Assembly: GCF_964033635.1 (NCBI RefSeq)
Contig: NZ_OZ035533.1
Location: 4,278,001-4,342,000, forward strand
DNA: 64,000 nt
DNA from: Chitinophaga sp. MM2321
GTDB taxonomy: Bacteria > Bacteroidota > Bacteroidia > Chitinophagales > Chitinophagaceae
Reading direction: 5' to 3'
Shown here: one piece after another, positions 1 to 7,550 of the stretch
How positions within the stretch are numbered: position 1 is the stretch's first letter
Layout of the letters: every line of letters starts with the position of its first letter
The notes under the pieces: model-generated
What the model was told of the DNA's origin: nothing
Seen by the model: the letters and a program-made list of their open reading frames with translations, nothing else
The model's database searches: none
Translations under genes and position numbers: made by a program

Positions 1-452
1 GCAAATACAGAAATGCTATTTGTCAGCACCGCGAATTCATGACTGAGGGTTTTGAGTAACCTGCGTGGCAGCACACTGGATCTTTCCAGGGTAGTTATAA
101 AATCTTCTTTGGGGATAAATGCAATGACACATTCTTCTAAGGTAGCGGCAGAATCAGGGTAACGTTCGTCTGCTAAAATAGCGTGGTATCCAATCAATTC
201 ACCTGTATTGGCAACATAAATAATTTGTTCCCGGCCGTTTTGATCCACCTGGTATTTTTTTACTTTCCCTTTTTTAACAAAGTAAATACCCGAAGCAACT
301 CCTCCCTCTCTGAATATAACTTCCCCTTTGCTATACCGTTGTTCCTGCATGTGCGCACAGAGATCAGCATACTCATCTTCCGGCAGATTATTTAAAATGG
401 ACTGCGATTTAAAATTCCATTTATCAATAGGAAACAGACCAGCTAAACTCAT
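1..452 (-). CDS. Crp/Fnr family transcriptional regulator (copy 1, C-terminus outside window)
   Basis: Reading leftwards from an ATG at 452 there are 150 open codons to the window edge. The product begins MSLAGLFPIDKW and continues through a cyclic-nucleotide-binding-like beta roll (IFREGG, SGIYFVKKGKVKKY, GELIGYHAIL, RYPDSAA). It is co-linear with the complete regulator at 1311-2018, which begins MSIKGVFPIDKW, so the two are paralogues and the start is well supported by alignment. The HTH domain should lie beyond base 1 and is not seen. The family binds DNA as a dimer and responds to small ligands or redox state; the effector is unknown here. Its promoter region (453-582) shares a long conserved block with that of the second methyltransferase gene. 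Confidence 0.9.
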   Translation of the reverse strand, partial: MSLAGLFPIDKWNFKSQSILNNLPEDEYADLCAHMQEQRYSKGEVIFREGGVASGIYFVKKGKVKKYQVDQNGREQIIYVANTGELIGYHAILADERYPDSAATLEECVIAFIPKEDFITTLERSSVLPRRLLKTLSHEFAVLTNSISVF

Positions 453-582
453 AGAAAATTGACCTATTGGATAAAAAAAAGTGATTTTTTCAGCTTTCCA
501 GTTGAAAAGTATCAGTGAACCTGAATGGCTTCAAAGGTACCTTCACCTTATGAAAGTATCAACTATTTCTTGTCCTGGGAGG
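453..582 (-). promoter_or_regulatory. Promoter region of crp copy 1 with conserved 41-nt block
   Basis: On the minus strand TACCTTTG (539-532) matches the Bacteroidota -7 element TAnnTTTG, with TTG at 562-560, a 20-nt spacer. The predicted transcript starts near 525. Between it and the ATG lies a block at 476-516 starting AAAAAGTGATTTTTT and ending GTATCAGT. The same block occurs at 3971-3930 upstream of the second methyltransferase gene. On the plus strand it is followed after exactly 21 nt by TACCTTCA, as it is by TACCTTTG at the other site. Probably an operator or relic of a divergent promoter; function inferred. Confidence 0.55.
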
Positions 583-1194
583 TTATAATTTGATCCAGTA
601 CTTCAACAAGTGGTCTATATCTGTTCCCACAATATGATACCCATGTGGCGCTTCATCTTCATTGCAGTGGTAAGTAGCCAACCGTGTTCCTGCCGGCATT
701 TTTTCGAGTTCTTTATATAAGTATCGGTTATATTGATTGTACAGGTACCTGGAGTAGGTAAACTTATCATCTATTTTGTAAGTACCGGGAAGGTTTTCAT
801 AAAAAGAGTTGAAAAAGTAAAAATGATTGTACTCCCTGAAATCAAGTTCTATCAAATTACCGTGCATGAAAGTAACATTCCCGAGTCCGACCATTTCTTG
901 TGCAATGGTTGCATAACGTACCAGATCCATGCGCTGTTCAATACCGTAAAAAGAGGCTTCCGGGTTATAATAAGCGCCGCCCAGACAAAATTTTCCAGGC
1001 CCGCTACCAATATCCAATATCTTTACACCCGGCGTTGCCGCCAGGAATTCCGAAGCTTTCTGAACTACTTTTAGCGGAGTCCAATGCCTTTGAGCCAACG
1101 CCTGTATATAAAGCGGATAGAGATGGTGAAAATGAAAGTCGGAGGTAAACCATTTGTCTAGCTCTCCAGGTAAAGAAGGAGATGTTACCGGCAT
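583..1194 (-). CDS. Class I SAM-dependent methyltransferase (copy 1)
   Basis: 203 aa cytosolic protein. The SAM-binding motif I is VKILDIGSGPGKFC (residues 58-70), followed by an acidic strand-2 end (FYGIEQR) and a conserved NHFYFFNSFYEN block where motif IV is expected. It is a full-length paralogue of the gene at 3184-3777: both share the HWTP segment before motif I, GTRL.TYH and a C-terminal WIK. The substrate cannot be told from sequence. It is transcribed away from the Crp/Fnr gene at 1311 across a 116-bp divergent region containing a symmetric Fnr-like site, so control by that regulator is likely. Its 3' end faces the promoter of crp copy 1. Confidence 0.85.
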   Translation of the reverse strand: MPVTSPSLPGELDKWFTSDFHFHHLYPLYIQALAQRHWTPLKVVQKASEFLAATPGVKILDIGSGPGKFCLGGAYYNPEASFYGIEQRMDLVRYATIAQEMVGLGNVTFMHGNLIELDFREYNHFYFFNSFYENLPGTYKIDDKFTYSRYLYNQYNRYLYKELEKMPAGTRLATYHCNEDEAPHGYHIVGTDIDHLLKYWIKL

Positions 1195-1310
1195 ATTTTA
1201 TCCTGTTGTTTTATGCAGCAAAGGTATTTATCAATCTATCTCTCTGCGGTAAACTTTATCATCCCAAAAAGTGATTTATATCAATTTTAAAATGGCTAAT
1301 TTTAATCATT
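1195..1310. promoter_or_regulatory. Divergent promoter with Fnr-like operator
   Basis: The 116 bp separate methyltransferase copy 1 (leftward) from crp copy 2 (rightward). GTGATTTATATCAA at 1271-1284 is a Crp/Fnr-type half-site pair (GTGAT N4 ATCAA), preceded by AAAAA as in the other two operator-like sites of this block. For the leftward gene, TACCTTTG (1226-1219) is a good -7 element with no TTG at the -33 position, so the promoter looks activator-dependent. The operator centre is about 65 nt upstream of the expected start, near a class I activator position. A weaker TAATTTTA lies at 1297-1304 just before the crp ATG. Confidence 0.6.
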
Positions 1311-2018
1311 ATGAGTATCAAGGGTGTTTTTCCGATAGATAAATGGGATTTCAAAAGTGAATCCATCCTTGCTGATTTGCCATCGGATATTTATGAGCTG
1401 CTGACAGCCCATAAAAGTGAGCAGGTATATAAAAGAAATGAGGTGCTTTTCAGAGAAGGCTCCTATCCATCCGGCATATTTTATATAACCAAGGGCAAGG
1501 TCAAAAAATATAAAGTAGATAATGAAGGGAAAGAGCAGATAGTCTACCTCGCCAATACGGGGCAACTAATCGGGTATCATGCCATTTTATCCGAAGACAG
1601 GTACCCGGATTCTGCGGCCGTGATAGAAGATAGTACCATTGCCTTCATTCCCAAAGAAGATTTTCTTAAAACACTGGAACATTCTCCTGTGCTCAACAAC
1701 AGGCTACTCAAGGCTTTAAGCCATGAATTTTCGGTACTGGCCAACAGCTTGACGATGTTCGCACAGAAAACTGTAAGAGAAAGACTGGCGCTACAATTAA
1801 TTGTTATCCGCGAGAAGTATAAAGTAAATTATGTAGCAGGAATGCCCGTAGAAATAAATATCAGCCGGGAAGATTTAGCCAGTCTGGTTGGTACCGCCAG
1901 GGAAAATGTTGTCAGGGTTCTGACTGAATTCAAGGAAGACAGCATATTAGAAACAAAAGGCAGAAAAATTATAATAAGAGATGTTAACAAGTTGATTAAA
2001 ATAGCCAATTTAAAATAA
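1311..2018 (+). CDS. Crp/Fnr family transcriptional regulator (copy 2)
   Basis: 235 aa, a usual length for the family. The N-terminal cNMP-binding-like domain (about residues 20-135) contains LFREGSYPSGIFYITKGKVK, GQLIGYHAIL and RYPDSAAV. A dimerisation helix around LANSLTMFAQKTVRERLALQL follows, then a winged HTH with the recognition segment ISREDLASLVGTARENVVRV and a wing ending KGRKIIIRD. There is no N-terminal cysteine cluster, so it is not an Fe-S Fnr; the effector is unknown. It is paralogous to the partial gene at 1-452 and divergent from methyltransferase copy 1. The 14-bp symmetric site at 1271-1284 in front of it is its best candidate operator, implying autoregulation. Confidence 0.93.
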   Translation: MSIKGVFPIDKWDFKSESILADLPSDIYELLTAHKSEQVYKRNEVLFREGSYPSGIFYITKGKVKKYKVDNEGKEQIVYLANTGQLIGYHAILSEDRYPDSAAVIEDSTIAFIPKEDFLKTLEHSPVLNNRLLKALSHEFSVLANSLTMFAQKTVRERLALQLIVIREKYKVNYVAGMPVEINISREDLASLVGTARENVVRVLTEFKEDSILETKGRKIIIRDVNKLIKIANLK

Positions 2019-2059
2019 CCTTTGATAAGCCGGATGTTTTCTTCTTGCTGCCATTACTA

Positions 2060-2809
2060 TCAGGTTCCCGCGATCGTTTTTCTATCCTGTATCCTGATAT
2101 GGCGTACCATTTTGGAGACACGGATACGGAAAGCCTCATAAAACATGGCAATAACCAGTATGACAGCCGGAAAATAAAAAGTGAAGTATTTATATTGCAG
2201 AAACGCATATCCTCCTACAATACCACCTCCCAGAAAAAAGAATATGATCACAAGCCGCAGGATAATTTTCTTTTTGACATGGAGCACGTTTTTTGGGGAA
2301 GCCGATATCAGTGTATATAAATCAATACCAAGATCCGTGAACATGCCTGTAAGGTGTGTAGTTCTAACCACATAGCCCGAGATGGTTGACACCAGCGCAT
2401 TTTGCATTCCCATGGCAAAAAGCAGGCTACCTGCAAAATATTCTGTTTTGATAATAGATTGATCAAAAGTATATCCGAAGCTCCCTACCAGTATAAGGAT
2501 CACTATCTCACTTACAATAGGCACCACGTAGCCAAATCGTTTGTGCTGTCCTATTTTGCCGGTACAAAAACTGGAGAAAAATGCGCCGGCAAGAAAAAGC
2601 AGTAACCATAATCCAACCATGCGTGCAGACCGCAGATCCCCGGTTGCTAACTTCTGTGCCAATAACGCTGCATGTCCGGTTACGTTGGTGGTCAATACCG
2701 CAAATGCAAAAAAGCCTGCTGCATTTACCATCCCCGCTGTAAAACATAAAAGCACTGCCAGTCGCAGGTTGTGCTTATAATTCCTTTTTCTTCCGATATG
2801 ACGTAGCAT
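2060..2809 (-). CDS. DUF1275 (YoaK-like) integral membrane protein
   Basis: 249 aa with about six hydrophobic segments. The first segment carries the FTAGMVNAAGFF pattern typical of DUF1275, followed by TTNVTGH and later RTTHLTGMFTDLG, both hallmarks of the family. The C-terminus is basic (RHIRIQDRK). DUF1275 proteins are inner-membrane proteins of unknown biochemical role. It converges on crp copy 2 with a 41-bp gap holding no clear terminator. It may be co-transcribed with the small gene at 2873-3145, 63 bp upstream. Confidence 0.88.
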   Translation of the reverse strand: MLRHIGRKRNYKHNLRLAVLLCFTAGMVNAAGFFAFAVLTTNVTGHAALLAQKLATGDLRSARMVGLWLLLFLAGAFFSSFCTGKIGQHKRFGYVVPIVSEIVILILVGSFGYTFDQSIIKTEYFAGSLLFAMGMQNALVSTISGYVVRTTHLTGMFTDLGIDLYTLISASPKNVLHVKKKIILRLVIIFFFLGGGIVGGYAFLQYKYFTFYFPAVILVIAMFYEAFRIRVSKMVRHIRIQDRKTIAGT

Positions 2810-2872
2810 TTATTACCTCCATTGAACATTTACAATCAGTATAATTAAAAGCCAGCCTCAGACCATCCGTTT

Positions 2873-3145
2873 TTATACCAACGCCGTCATTGAATATTCC
2901 CGCAGGTATATAGACAGGTATATAGATGCGTAACGTAAACAACTCCATTGGGTACTGTTCCAATCGAGCGGCGATAAATCTTTGAGCCACCCGCTCAGTT
3001 GCAAAATAAAAAGTCTGGCTGCCTCAATATTCGCTGTTTTCTCCAGGTTGGAAATGGCTGCTGAAATGACCCCTTCTACCTGGTTGTTATTCTCTGTCAG
3101 CTGCAGTTTTTCGATCACCAATAATGTATGCTTATCTATTACCAT
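2873..3145 (-). CDS. Small hypothetical protein
   Basis: 90 aa, not recognised. The first two thirds look like a normal amphipathic helical protein (VIEKLQLTEN, VEGVISAAISNLEK, AARLFILQLSGWLKDLSPLDW). The last part (YASIYLSIYLREYSM) is tyrosine-rich and less protein-like. An overlapping minus-strand frame (2775-2990) continues in a protein-like way (ELFTLRIYIPVYIPAGIF), so a frameshift or a longer original gene is possible. It lies between methyltransferase copy 2 and the DUF1275 gene on the same strand, consistent with one operon. No function can be assigned. Confidence 0.5.
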   Translation of the reverse strand: MVIDKHTLLVIEKLQLTENNNQVEGVISAAISNLEKTANIEAARLFILQLSGWLKDLSPLDWNSTQWSCLRYASIYLSIYLREYSMTALV

Positions 3146-3183
3146 TTTCTAATTTTTAAGCTATCCGCTGATTGTTCTATCTG

Positions 3184-3777
3184 TTATCTCTTTATCCACA
3201 TTTTCAATAAAAAATCTACCGTTGCATCTACTAACTGGTAACTGGGAGGTACTTCATCTTCCAGGCTATGATAGGTGACTAACCTGGTACCGCTCGGCTT
3301 ATCGTCCAGCCCTTTAAACATATAACGCGAATAATATTTATACAGACTTACTGAATATTCCATATCCTGATCAATATGCCCATCCTCCACCAGGTTTTCA
3401 AAAAAGGCATTATAAAAGTAAAAGTGATCAAAGTCTGCAAAATCAATCTGCGTAAAATTGCCATTGATAAAATCAACATTCCTGGCGGCTGTTAACTCTT
3501 TGGCGGCTTGCGCAAAATGATATAATTCTTTCCGTTGTTCCACACCGTAAAATATAGCTTCCTGAAAATGATGCCCACCAATAAGACAAAACTTACCGAC
3601 ACCGCTACCTATATCCAGTATTTTCCCTCCTTCTGAAGCCAGGAACTTTGCAGCTTTCTTTGCCACTTCTACCGGTGTCCAGTGCTGCCTGGACAATTGT
3701 TGTATCCTTTCCGGGTACAACCAGTCAAAAGCCGCATCATTTACATACCATGTCGGATCTAATGTAATACTCTTCAT
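3184..3777 (-). CDS. Class I SAM-dependent methyltransferase (copy 2)
   Basis: 197 aa paralogue of the protein at 583-1194. Motif I is GKILDIGSGVGKFCL (residues 51-65), the strand-2 region is FYGVEQR, the motif IV region is DHFYFYNAFFEN, and it ends WIKR. No signal peptide, so cytosolic. The substrate is unknown. It is the first gene of a probable minus-strand run continuing into the 90-aa protein and the DUF1275 gene. Its promoter (-7 TACCTTTG at 3908-3901) is preceded by the conserved block at 3971-3930 that also occurs upstream of crp copy 1, so the same regulator probably controls it. Confidence 0.85.
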   Translation of the reverse strand: MKSITLDPTWYVNDAAFDWLYPERIQQLSRQHWTPVEVAKKAAKFLASEGGKILDIGSGVGKFCLIGGHHFQEAIFYGVEQRKELYHFAQAAKELTAARNVDFINGNFTQIDFADFDHFYFYNAFFENLVEDGHIDQDMEYSVSLYKYYSRYMFKGLDDKPSGTRLVTYHSLEDEVPPSYQLVDATVDFLLKMWIKR

Positions 3778-4127
3778 ATTTTTTATCAGCCCCCCTTTAG
3801 AAAGAATATCATCTTTCCAGGCACGGGTTTTAGGGGATACGCAATATTTTTTTTGCTAAATAATCCATTGCTCCGCAGGAGTATGCATCATTTCGTGCCG
3901 CAAAGGTAGCAGTAGATCCCTTCCGTTTAACTGATACTTTTCAATAAAAAAGCTGCAAAAAATCACTTTTTAGCAACGTGTTATCAAAAGAAATGAAAAT
4001 ATCAGGGGGTGATTTACGACAGATAAATATCGTCCGCTCCGCTATGAGGAATGCGCCCTGAAGGGTTACTCAGGTAGTCGGGTAAACGCAAATATTTTCT
4101 ATTAGCCTACTAAATCTATAGAATATG
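3778..4127. promoter_or_regulatory. Intergenic region with promoter and operator block of methyltransferase copy 2
   Basis: The only structure seen is on the minus strand. A conserved block at 3971-3930 starts AAAAAGTGATTTTTTG and ends TTGAAAAGTATCAGT. After 21 nt comes TACCTTTG (3908-3901), a Bacteroidota -7 element without a TTG at -33. The block matches 476-516 in about 37 of 41 positions with one 1-nt gap. A leader of about 115 nt follows before the ATG at 3777. From 3985 to 4127 I see no gene or clear signal. Confidence 0.55.
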
Positions 4128-4158
4128 TTGTGTAATTGTAAGCTAAGTATTACATTTG
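4128..4158 (+). promoter_or_regulatory. Promoter of the sulfatase operon (PUL-A)
   Basis: TTG at 4128-4130, a 20-nt spacer, and TACATTTG at 4151-4158 match the Bacteroidota primary-sigma consensus (TTG, 19-20 nt, TAnnTTTG) at all specified positions. The transcript should start around 4163-4166. That places the short ORF at 4205 about 40 nt into the mRNA and susC about 285 nt downstream, an unusually long leader. Confidence 0.7.
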
Positions 4159-4204
4159 CCCATGAAGAATTAAATTACTTACAGAAATGAATAAATTTTA
4201 AATC

Positions 4205-4288
4205 ATGAAAAAGCATTCCCGACTCAGTCTCCGCTTCCTTGCCAACCATTATCAACATATTTCTTCTCCCTCTCCCTGCTGTTGTTGA
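4205..4288 (+). CDS. Cysteine-ending leader peptide (putative attenuator uORF)
   Basis: A 27-codon ORF starting ATG AAA AAG and ending in Ser-Pro-Ser-Pro followed by three Cys codons (TGC TGT TGT, 4277-4285) and TGA. It is basic at the start and has no domain. It sits about 40 nt after the predicted start of the sulfatase operon and 46 nt before a hairpin. Three consecutive rare-residue codons at the very end of a uORF are the signature of amino-acid-responsive leader peptides, and polycysteine uORFs are known to control sulfur genes in actinobacteria. A cysteine-sensing role is inferred; it fits an operon with two sulfatases and no sigma/FecR pair. No homologue could be checked. Confidence 0.6.
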   Translation: MKKHSRLSLRFLANHYQHISSPSPCCC

Positions 4289-4333
4289 GTTTTCAGCAAT
4301 TCACCATTCTACACCTTTTATTGGAAAAAATAA

Positions 4334-4357
4334 AAGGCAGGATTTAATCCCTGCCTT
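4334..4357 (+). terminator. Leader hairpin, candidate attenuator
   Basis: AAGGCAGG (4334-4341) pairs perfectly with CCTGCCTT (4350-4357), followed by CTTTC, a weak U-tract. It lies between the Cys-ending uORF and susC of PUL-A, where an attenuator would be expected. TCCCTGC in the right arm (4348-4354) is repeated exactly at 4273-4279 in the Pro-Cys codons of the uORF. The left arm could therefore pair with either, giving two exclusive structures. Which state permits readthrough is not decided by sequence. Confidence 0.5.
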
Positions 4358-4448
4358 CTTTCGGTCGCCCAGTACGTAACGCCAATCACTCCTGGGTTCC
4401 CGGCAGTTTTATCAACGAACAAATCATTTAATAAAACCGATTAAAGAT

Positions 4449-7400
4449 ATGAAAAAGTACGCGGGTGCCAAGAACTCGTTCCTATTTCTTTTGAACCTGG
4501 TCATGCTACCAGGTATCATTAATGCCGCTCCAGGCTTAAATTTCCCGACACATTCCGTCTCTGTTAAGCTATATCCCGTTCACGGTAAAGTTACCGATGA
4601 GCAGGGCGTAGCCTTGCCTGGTGTAAACATCAAGATCAAAGGAGGGAACCGTGGTGTATCTACGGATGCGCATGGCCATTTTGAGCTACAGGTAGATGAA
4701 AAAGCTATCCTGATATTCAGCTATCTCGGCTACCAGTCAAAAGAAATAGCCGTAGCCGGCCAGCAGGAAATACAAACGCGGCTGGTACAGGATAAGTCCG
4801 ATTTGAACGAGATAGTCGTAGTAGGCTATGGAACACAAAAAAGAAGCGACCTGACAGGGTCAGTGGTATCTGTGCCTACCGAGGCACTGCGACAGCCGCT
4901 CACATCTTTCGACAGGGCCTTACAGGGCGCTGTACCTGGTGTACAGGTAACGCAGACTTCCGGTCAGCCGGGCGCTGCTATCAGCATACGTATCCGTGGT
5001 GGCAACTCCATCACAGCTGGTAATGAACCGCTATACGTTATTGACGGGTTTCCGGTATACAATGATAACAGCGTTGCGGACGCCGGTGTAGTGAGTGGCC
5101 CCAGCATCAATGCCCTGGCGGGAATAAATGCGAGTGATATTGAATCAATAGATATCCTGAAAGATGCCTCCGCTACAGCCATTTATGGCTCAAGAGGCGC
5201 TAACGGCGTTGTTATTATCACCACTAAAAAAGGCAAGGCAGGTACCCCTGCGATCACCTACGACGGCTCTTACGGCGTACAGCAGGTAATAAAAAAACTG
5301 GATCTGCTGGATGCCGCCCAATGGGGACAACTAAAAAATGATGCACTGGCCGATGCCGGCAAACCGCTGCAATACACACCGGAAGAAATCAGTAAACTGG
5401 GAAAAGGTACCGACTGGCAAAGTGCGGCATTCCGCACTGCACCACAACAAAACCACCAGCTCACTATTTCAGGTGGTAATGAAAACGTACATTACCTGGT
5501 ATCCGGTGGCTACATAAAACAGGAAGGTATATTGCGCAACACTGATTTCGACCGGATATCCGGCCGTGTAAACCTGGATATAAACGCTTCCTCAAAACTG
5601 AAGTTAGGGATCAACGTTACCGGGAATAAATCCATTGCGAATATTGCCGACCAAAGCATTGTACTCGCACTGTTAAGAACACCACCTACCGTTTCCATTT
5701 ATGACGACGAAGGAAAATATACTATTGAAACACCTTTTGAAGGAAGCATTACCAATCCCGTGGCTACGCTCAATGAAGTGACCAACCAGTCCTCCTTATT
5801 CCGTTTCCTCGGCAATGCCTTTGCAGAATATGAAATACTGGAAGGACTGAAACTGAAGGTATCGCTGGGGGGTGATGTACTCAACAATAAACAGAACAGG
5901 TACCTGCCCACCACTACTTTTGCAGGAAGCCAGGCAAATGGCAGTGCATCAGTAGGCTCTATCAACTCAAATACCTGGCTCAATGAAAATACCTTGTCGT
6001 ATTCAAAGAGCTTCAACAGGCATTCACTGGATCTGTTGGCCGGTTTTACCCAGCAGGAATTTAAAAGTGAAAACCTGATCGCCAGCGGACAGCAGTTCGT
6101 GAATGACCAGCTAAAATACAATAACCTGGGCAGTGCCTCCTTTACGCCGGCATCTGCTTCGGGCAGCAGGGAATGGGCGCTGAACTCCTTCCTGGGCAGG
6201 GTGAATTATGCTTATGATAACCGGTATTTCGTAACCGCTACCTTTCGTGCAGACGGATCGTCCAGGTTTGGTACAAATAATAAATGGGGCTACTTCCCTT
6301 CCGGTGCGCTCTCCTGGAAAATCAGCAATGAAAAATTCTTTGCACCGGCCACACCCTATATCAACAGCCTGAAACTCAGGCTTAGCGCCGGTTCCACAGG
6401 CAACCAGGAAATCGGCGTGTACCAGTCACTCGCTACTCTTGGTATCACCACCGGTTATGTTTTCAACGACAACTACGTTACCGGATTTGCGCCTAACAAA
6501 CTGGCCAATCCAAACCTCGGATGGGAAACGACCAACCAGTATAATGCCGGGCTGGATTTCTCCATCGTGAACAACCGGATCGGTATTGTGCTGGATGCCT
6601 ATTACAAGAAAACAAAAAATCTCCTGCTGGATGTTCCGGTACCTACCACTACCGGTCAGGTTACTTCCCTTCAGAACTACGGCGCTGTACAGAACAAAGG
6701 TTTTGAGCTGGAAATAAATTCAGACAATCTGAAAGGTGATTTTACCTGGAACACTTCTCTGAACTTCTCGCTCAACCGCAATAAGGTGTTAAGTCTGGGT
6801 GGCGACCGTGATTACTATTATGTAGCACTTCCTTCCGATACCAGAACACAACCATTGATTGTAAAAGTTGGAGAGCCACTTATTTCTTACAGTGGTTATA
6901 TAGCGGATGGTATTTTACAAACGGGAGATGAAAAAGGAAAGGCCTTTACGCTGAATCCTTCTACTGCTAAACCGGGAGACCTGAAGTTCAAAGATCTTGA
7001 TAACGATGGACAAATCACACAGGAAGGCGACCGCAGGATATTGGGTAACTCACAGCCCAAATTTATCGGTGGTTTCAGGAACACCTTTACTTACAAAGGC
7101 TTTGACCTGTCTGTATTTCTCCAGGGATCTTATGGCAATATGCTGTATAACAAAAACAAGGAGCAGATTGAGATACTGAATGGTGGCAGCAATGCAGCTA
7201 TCAGCGCATTGGACAGATGGACACCACAAAATCCTTCCAACGAATTGCCCCGCGCAAAAGATGATCCGGCCGCAATAGGCTATGACCGCTATTTTGAAGA
7301 CGGCTCCTATCTCCGTTTGAAAAATATCACCCTCGGATATAAGCTTCCTTTAAAAAACAATTCAAAGCTCAAACAGGTCAGGATATGGGTAGGTGCGACC

Positions 7401-7541
7401 AACCTCTATACCTGGACAAAATACACGGGCTTTGATCCGGAGGTAAGCTACTACGAGCAAAATTCAACCAACCAGGGATTTGATTACGGTGTATATCCTA
7501 ATTCAAAATCATTTACCGGTGGTATTAACATCACTTTTTAG
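4449..7541 (+). CDS. SusC/RagA-type TonB-dependent outer-membrane transporter (PUL-A)
   Basis: 1030 aa. A signal peptide (to about residue 27) is followed directly by a carboxypeptidase-regulatory-like beta-sandwich (VHGKVTDEQGVALPGVNIKI to about residue 112) and the plug (VVVGYGTQKRSDLTGSV; IRIRGGNSI; YGSRGANGVVIITTKKG). A long 22-stranded barrel ends in GGINITF with the usual terminal Phe. There is no STN signalling domain, in line with the absence of sigma/FecR genes next to it. It imports oligosaccharides together with the SusD lipoprotein 9 bp downstream. First structural gene of the operon, preceded by the polycysteine leader. The substrate is probably a sulfated glycan, judged by the two sulfatases downstream. 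Confidence 0.95.
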   Translation: MKKYAGAKNSFLFLLNLVMLPGIINAAPGLNFPTHSVSVKLYPVHGKVTDEQGVALPGVNIKIKGGNRGVSTDAHGHFELQVDEKAILIFSYLGYQSKEIAVAGQQEIQTRLVQDKSDLNEIVVVGYGTQKRSDLTGSVVSVPTEALRQPLTSFDRALQGAVPGVQVTQTSGQPGAAISIRIRGGNSITAGNEPLYVIDGFPVYNDNSVADAGVVSGPSINALAGINASDIESIDILKDASATAIYGSRGANGVVIITTKKGKAGTPAITYDGSYGVQQVIKKLDLLDAAQWGQLKNDALADAGKPLQYTPEEISKLGKGTDWQSAAFRTAPQQNHQLTISGGNENVHYLVSGGYIKQEGILRNTDFDRISGRVNLDINASSKLKLGINVTGNKSIANIADQSIVLALLRTPPTVSIYDDEGKYTIETPFEGSITNPVATLNEVTNQSSLFRFLGNAFAEYEILEGLKLKVSLGGDVLNNKQNRYLPTTTFAGSQANGSASVGSINSNTWLNENTLSYSKSFNRHSLDLLAGFTQQEFKSENLIASGQQFVNDQLKYNNLGSASFTPASASGSREWALNSFLGRVNYAYDNRYFVTATFRADGSSRFGTNNKWGYFPSGALSWKISNEKFFAPATPYINSLKLRLSAGSTGNQEIGVYQSLATLGITTGYVFNDNYVTGFAPNKLANPNLGWETTNQYNAGLDFSIVNNRIGIVLDAYYKKTKNLLLDVPVPTTTGQVTSLQNYGAVQNKGFELEINSDNLKGDFTWNTSLNFSLNRNKVLSLGGDRDYYYVALPSDTRTQPLIVKVGEPLISYSGYIADGILQTGDEKGKAFTLNPSTAKPGDLKFKDLDNDGQITQEGDRRILGNSQPKFIGGFRNTFTYKGFDLSVFLQGSYGNMLYNKNKEQIEILNGGSNAAISALDRWTPQNPSNELPRAKDDPAAIGYDRYFEDGSYLRLKNITLGYKLPLKNNSKLKQVRIWVGATNLYTWTKYTGFDPEVSYYEQNSTNQGFDYGVYPNSKSFTGGINITF

Positions 7542-7550
7542 ACAATAGCC

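Noticed and set aside
733..1074. Plus-strand open frame of 113 codons opposite methyltransferase copy 1
   Set aside because: The opposite strand encodes a clear SAM methyltransferase with a paralogue; the plus-strand product has no protein-like features.
3991..4059. Short ORF (22 codons) upstream of PUL-A that could be a crp relic or second leader
   Set aside because: The translation has no similarity to the Crp/Fnr N-terminus and lies upstream of the PUL-A promoter.
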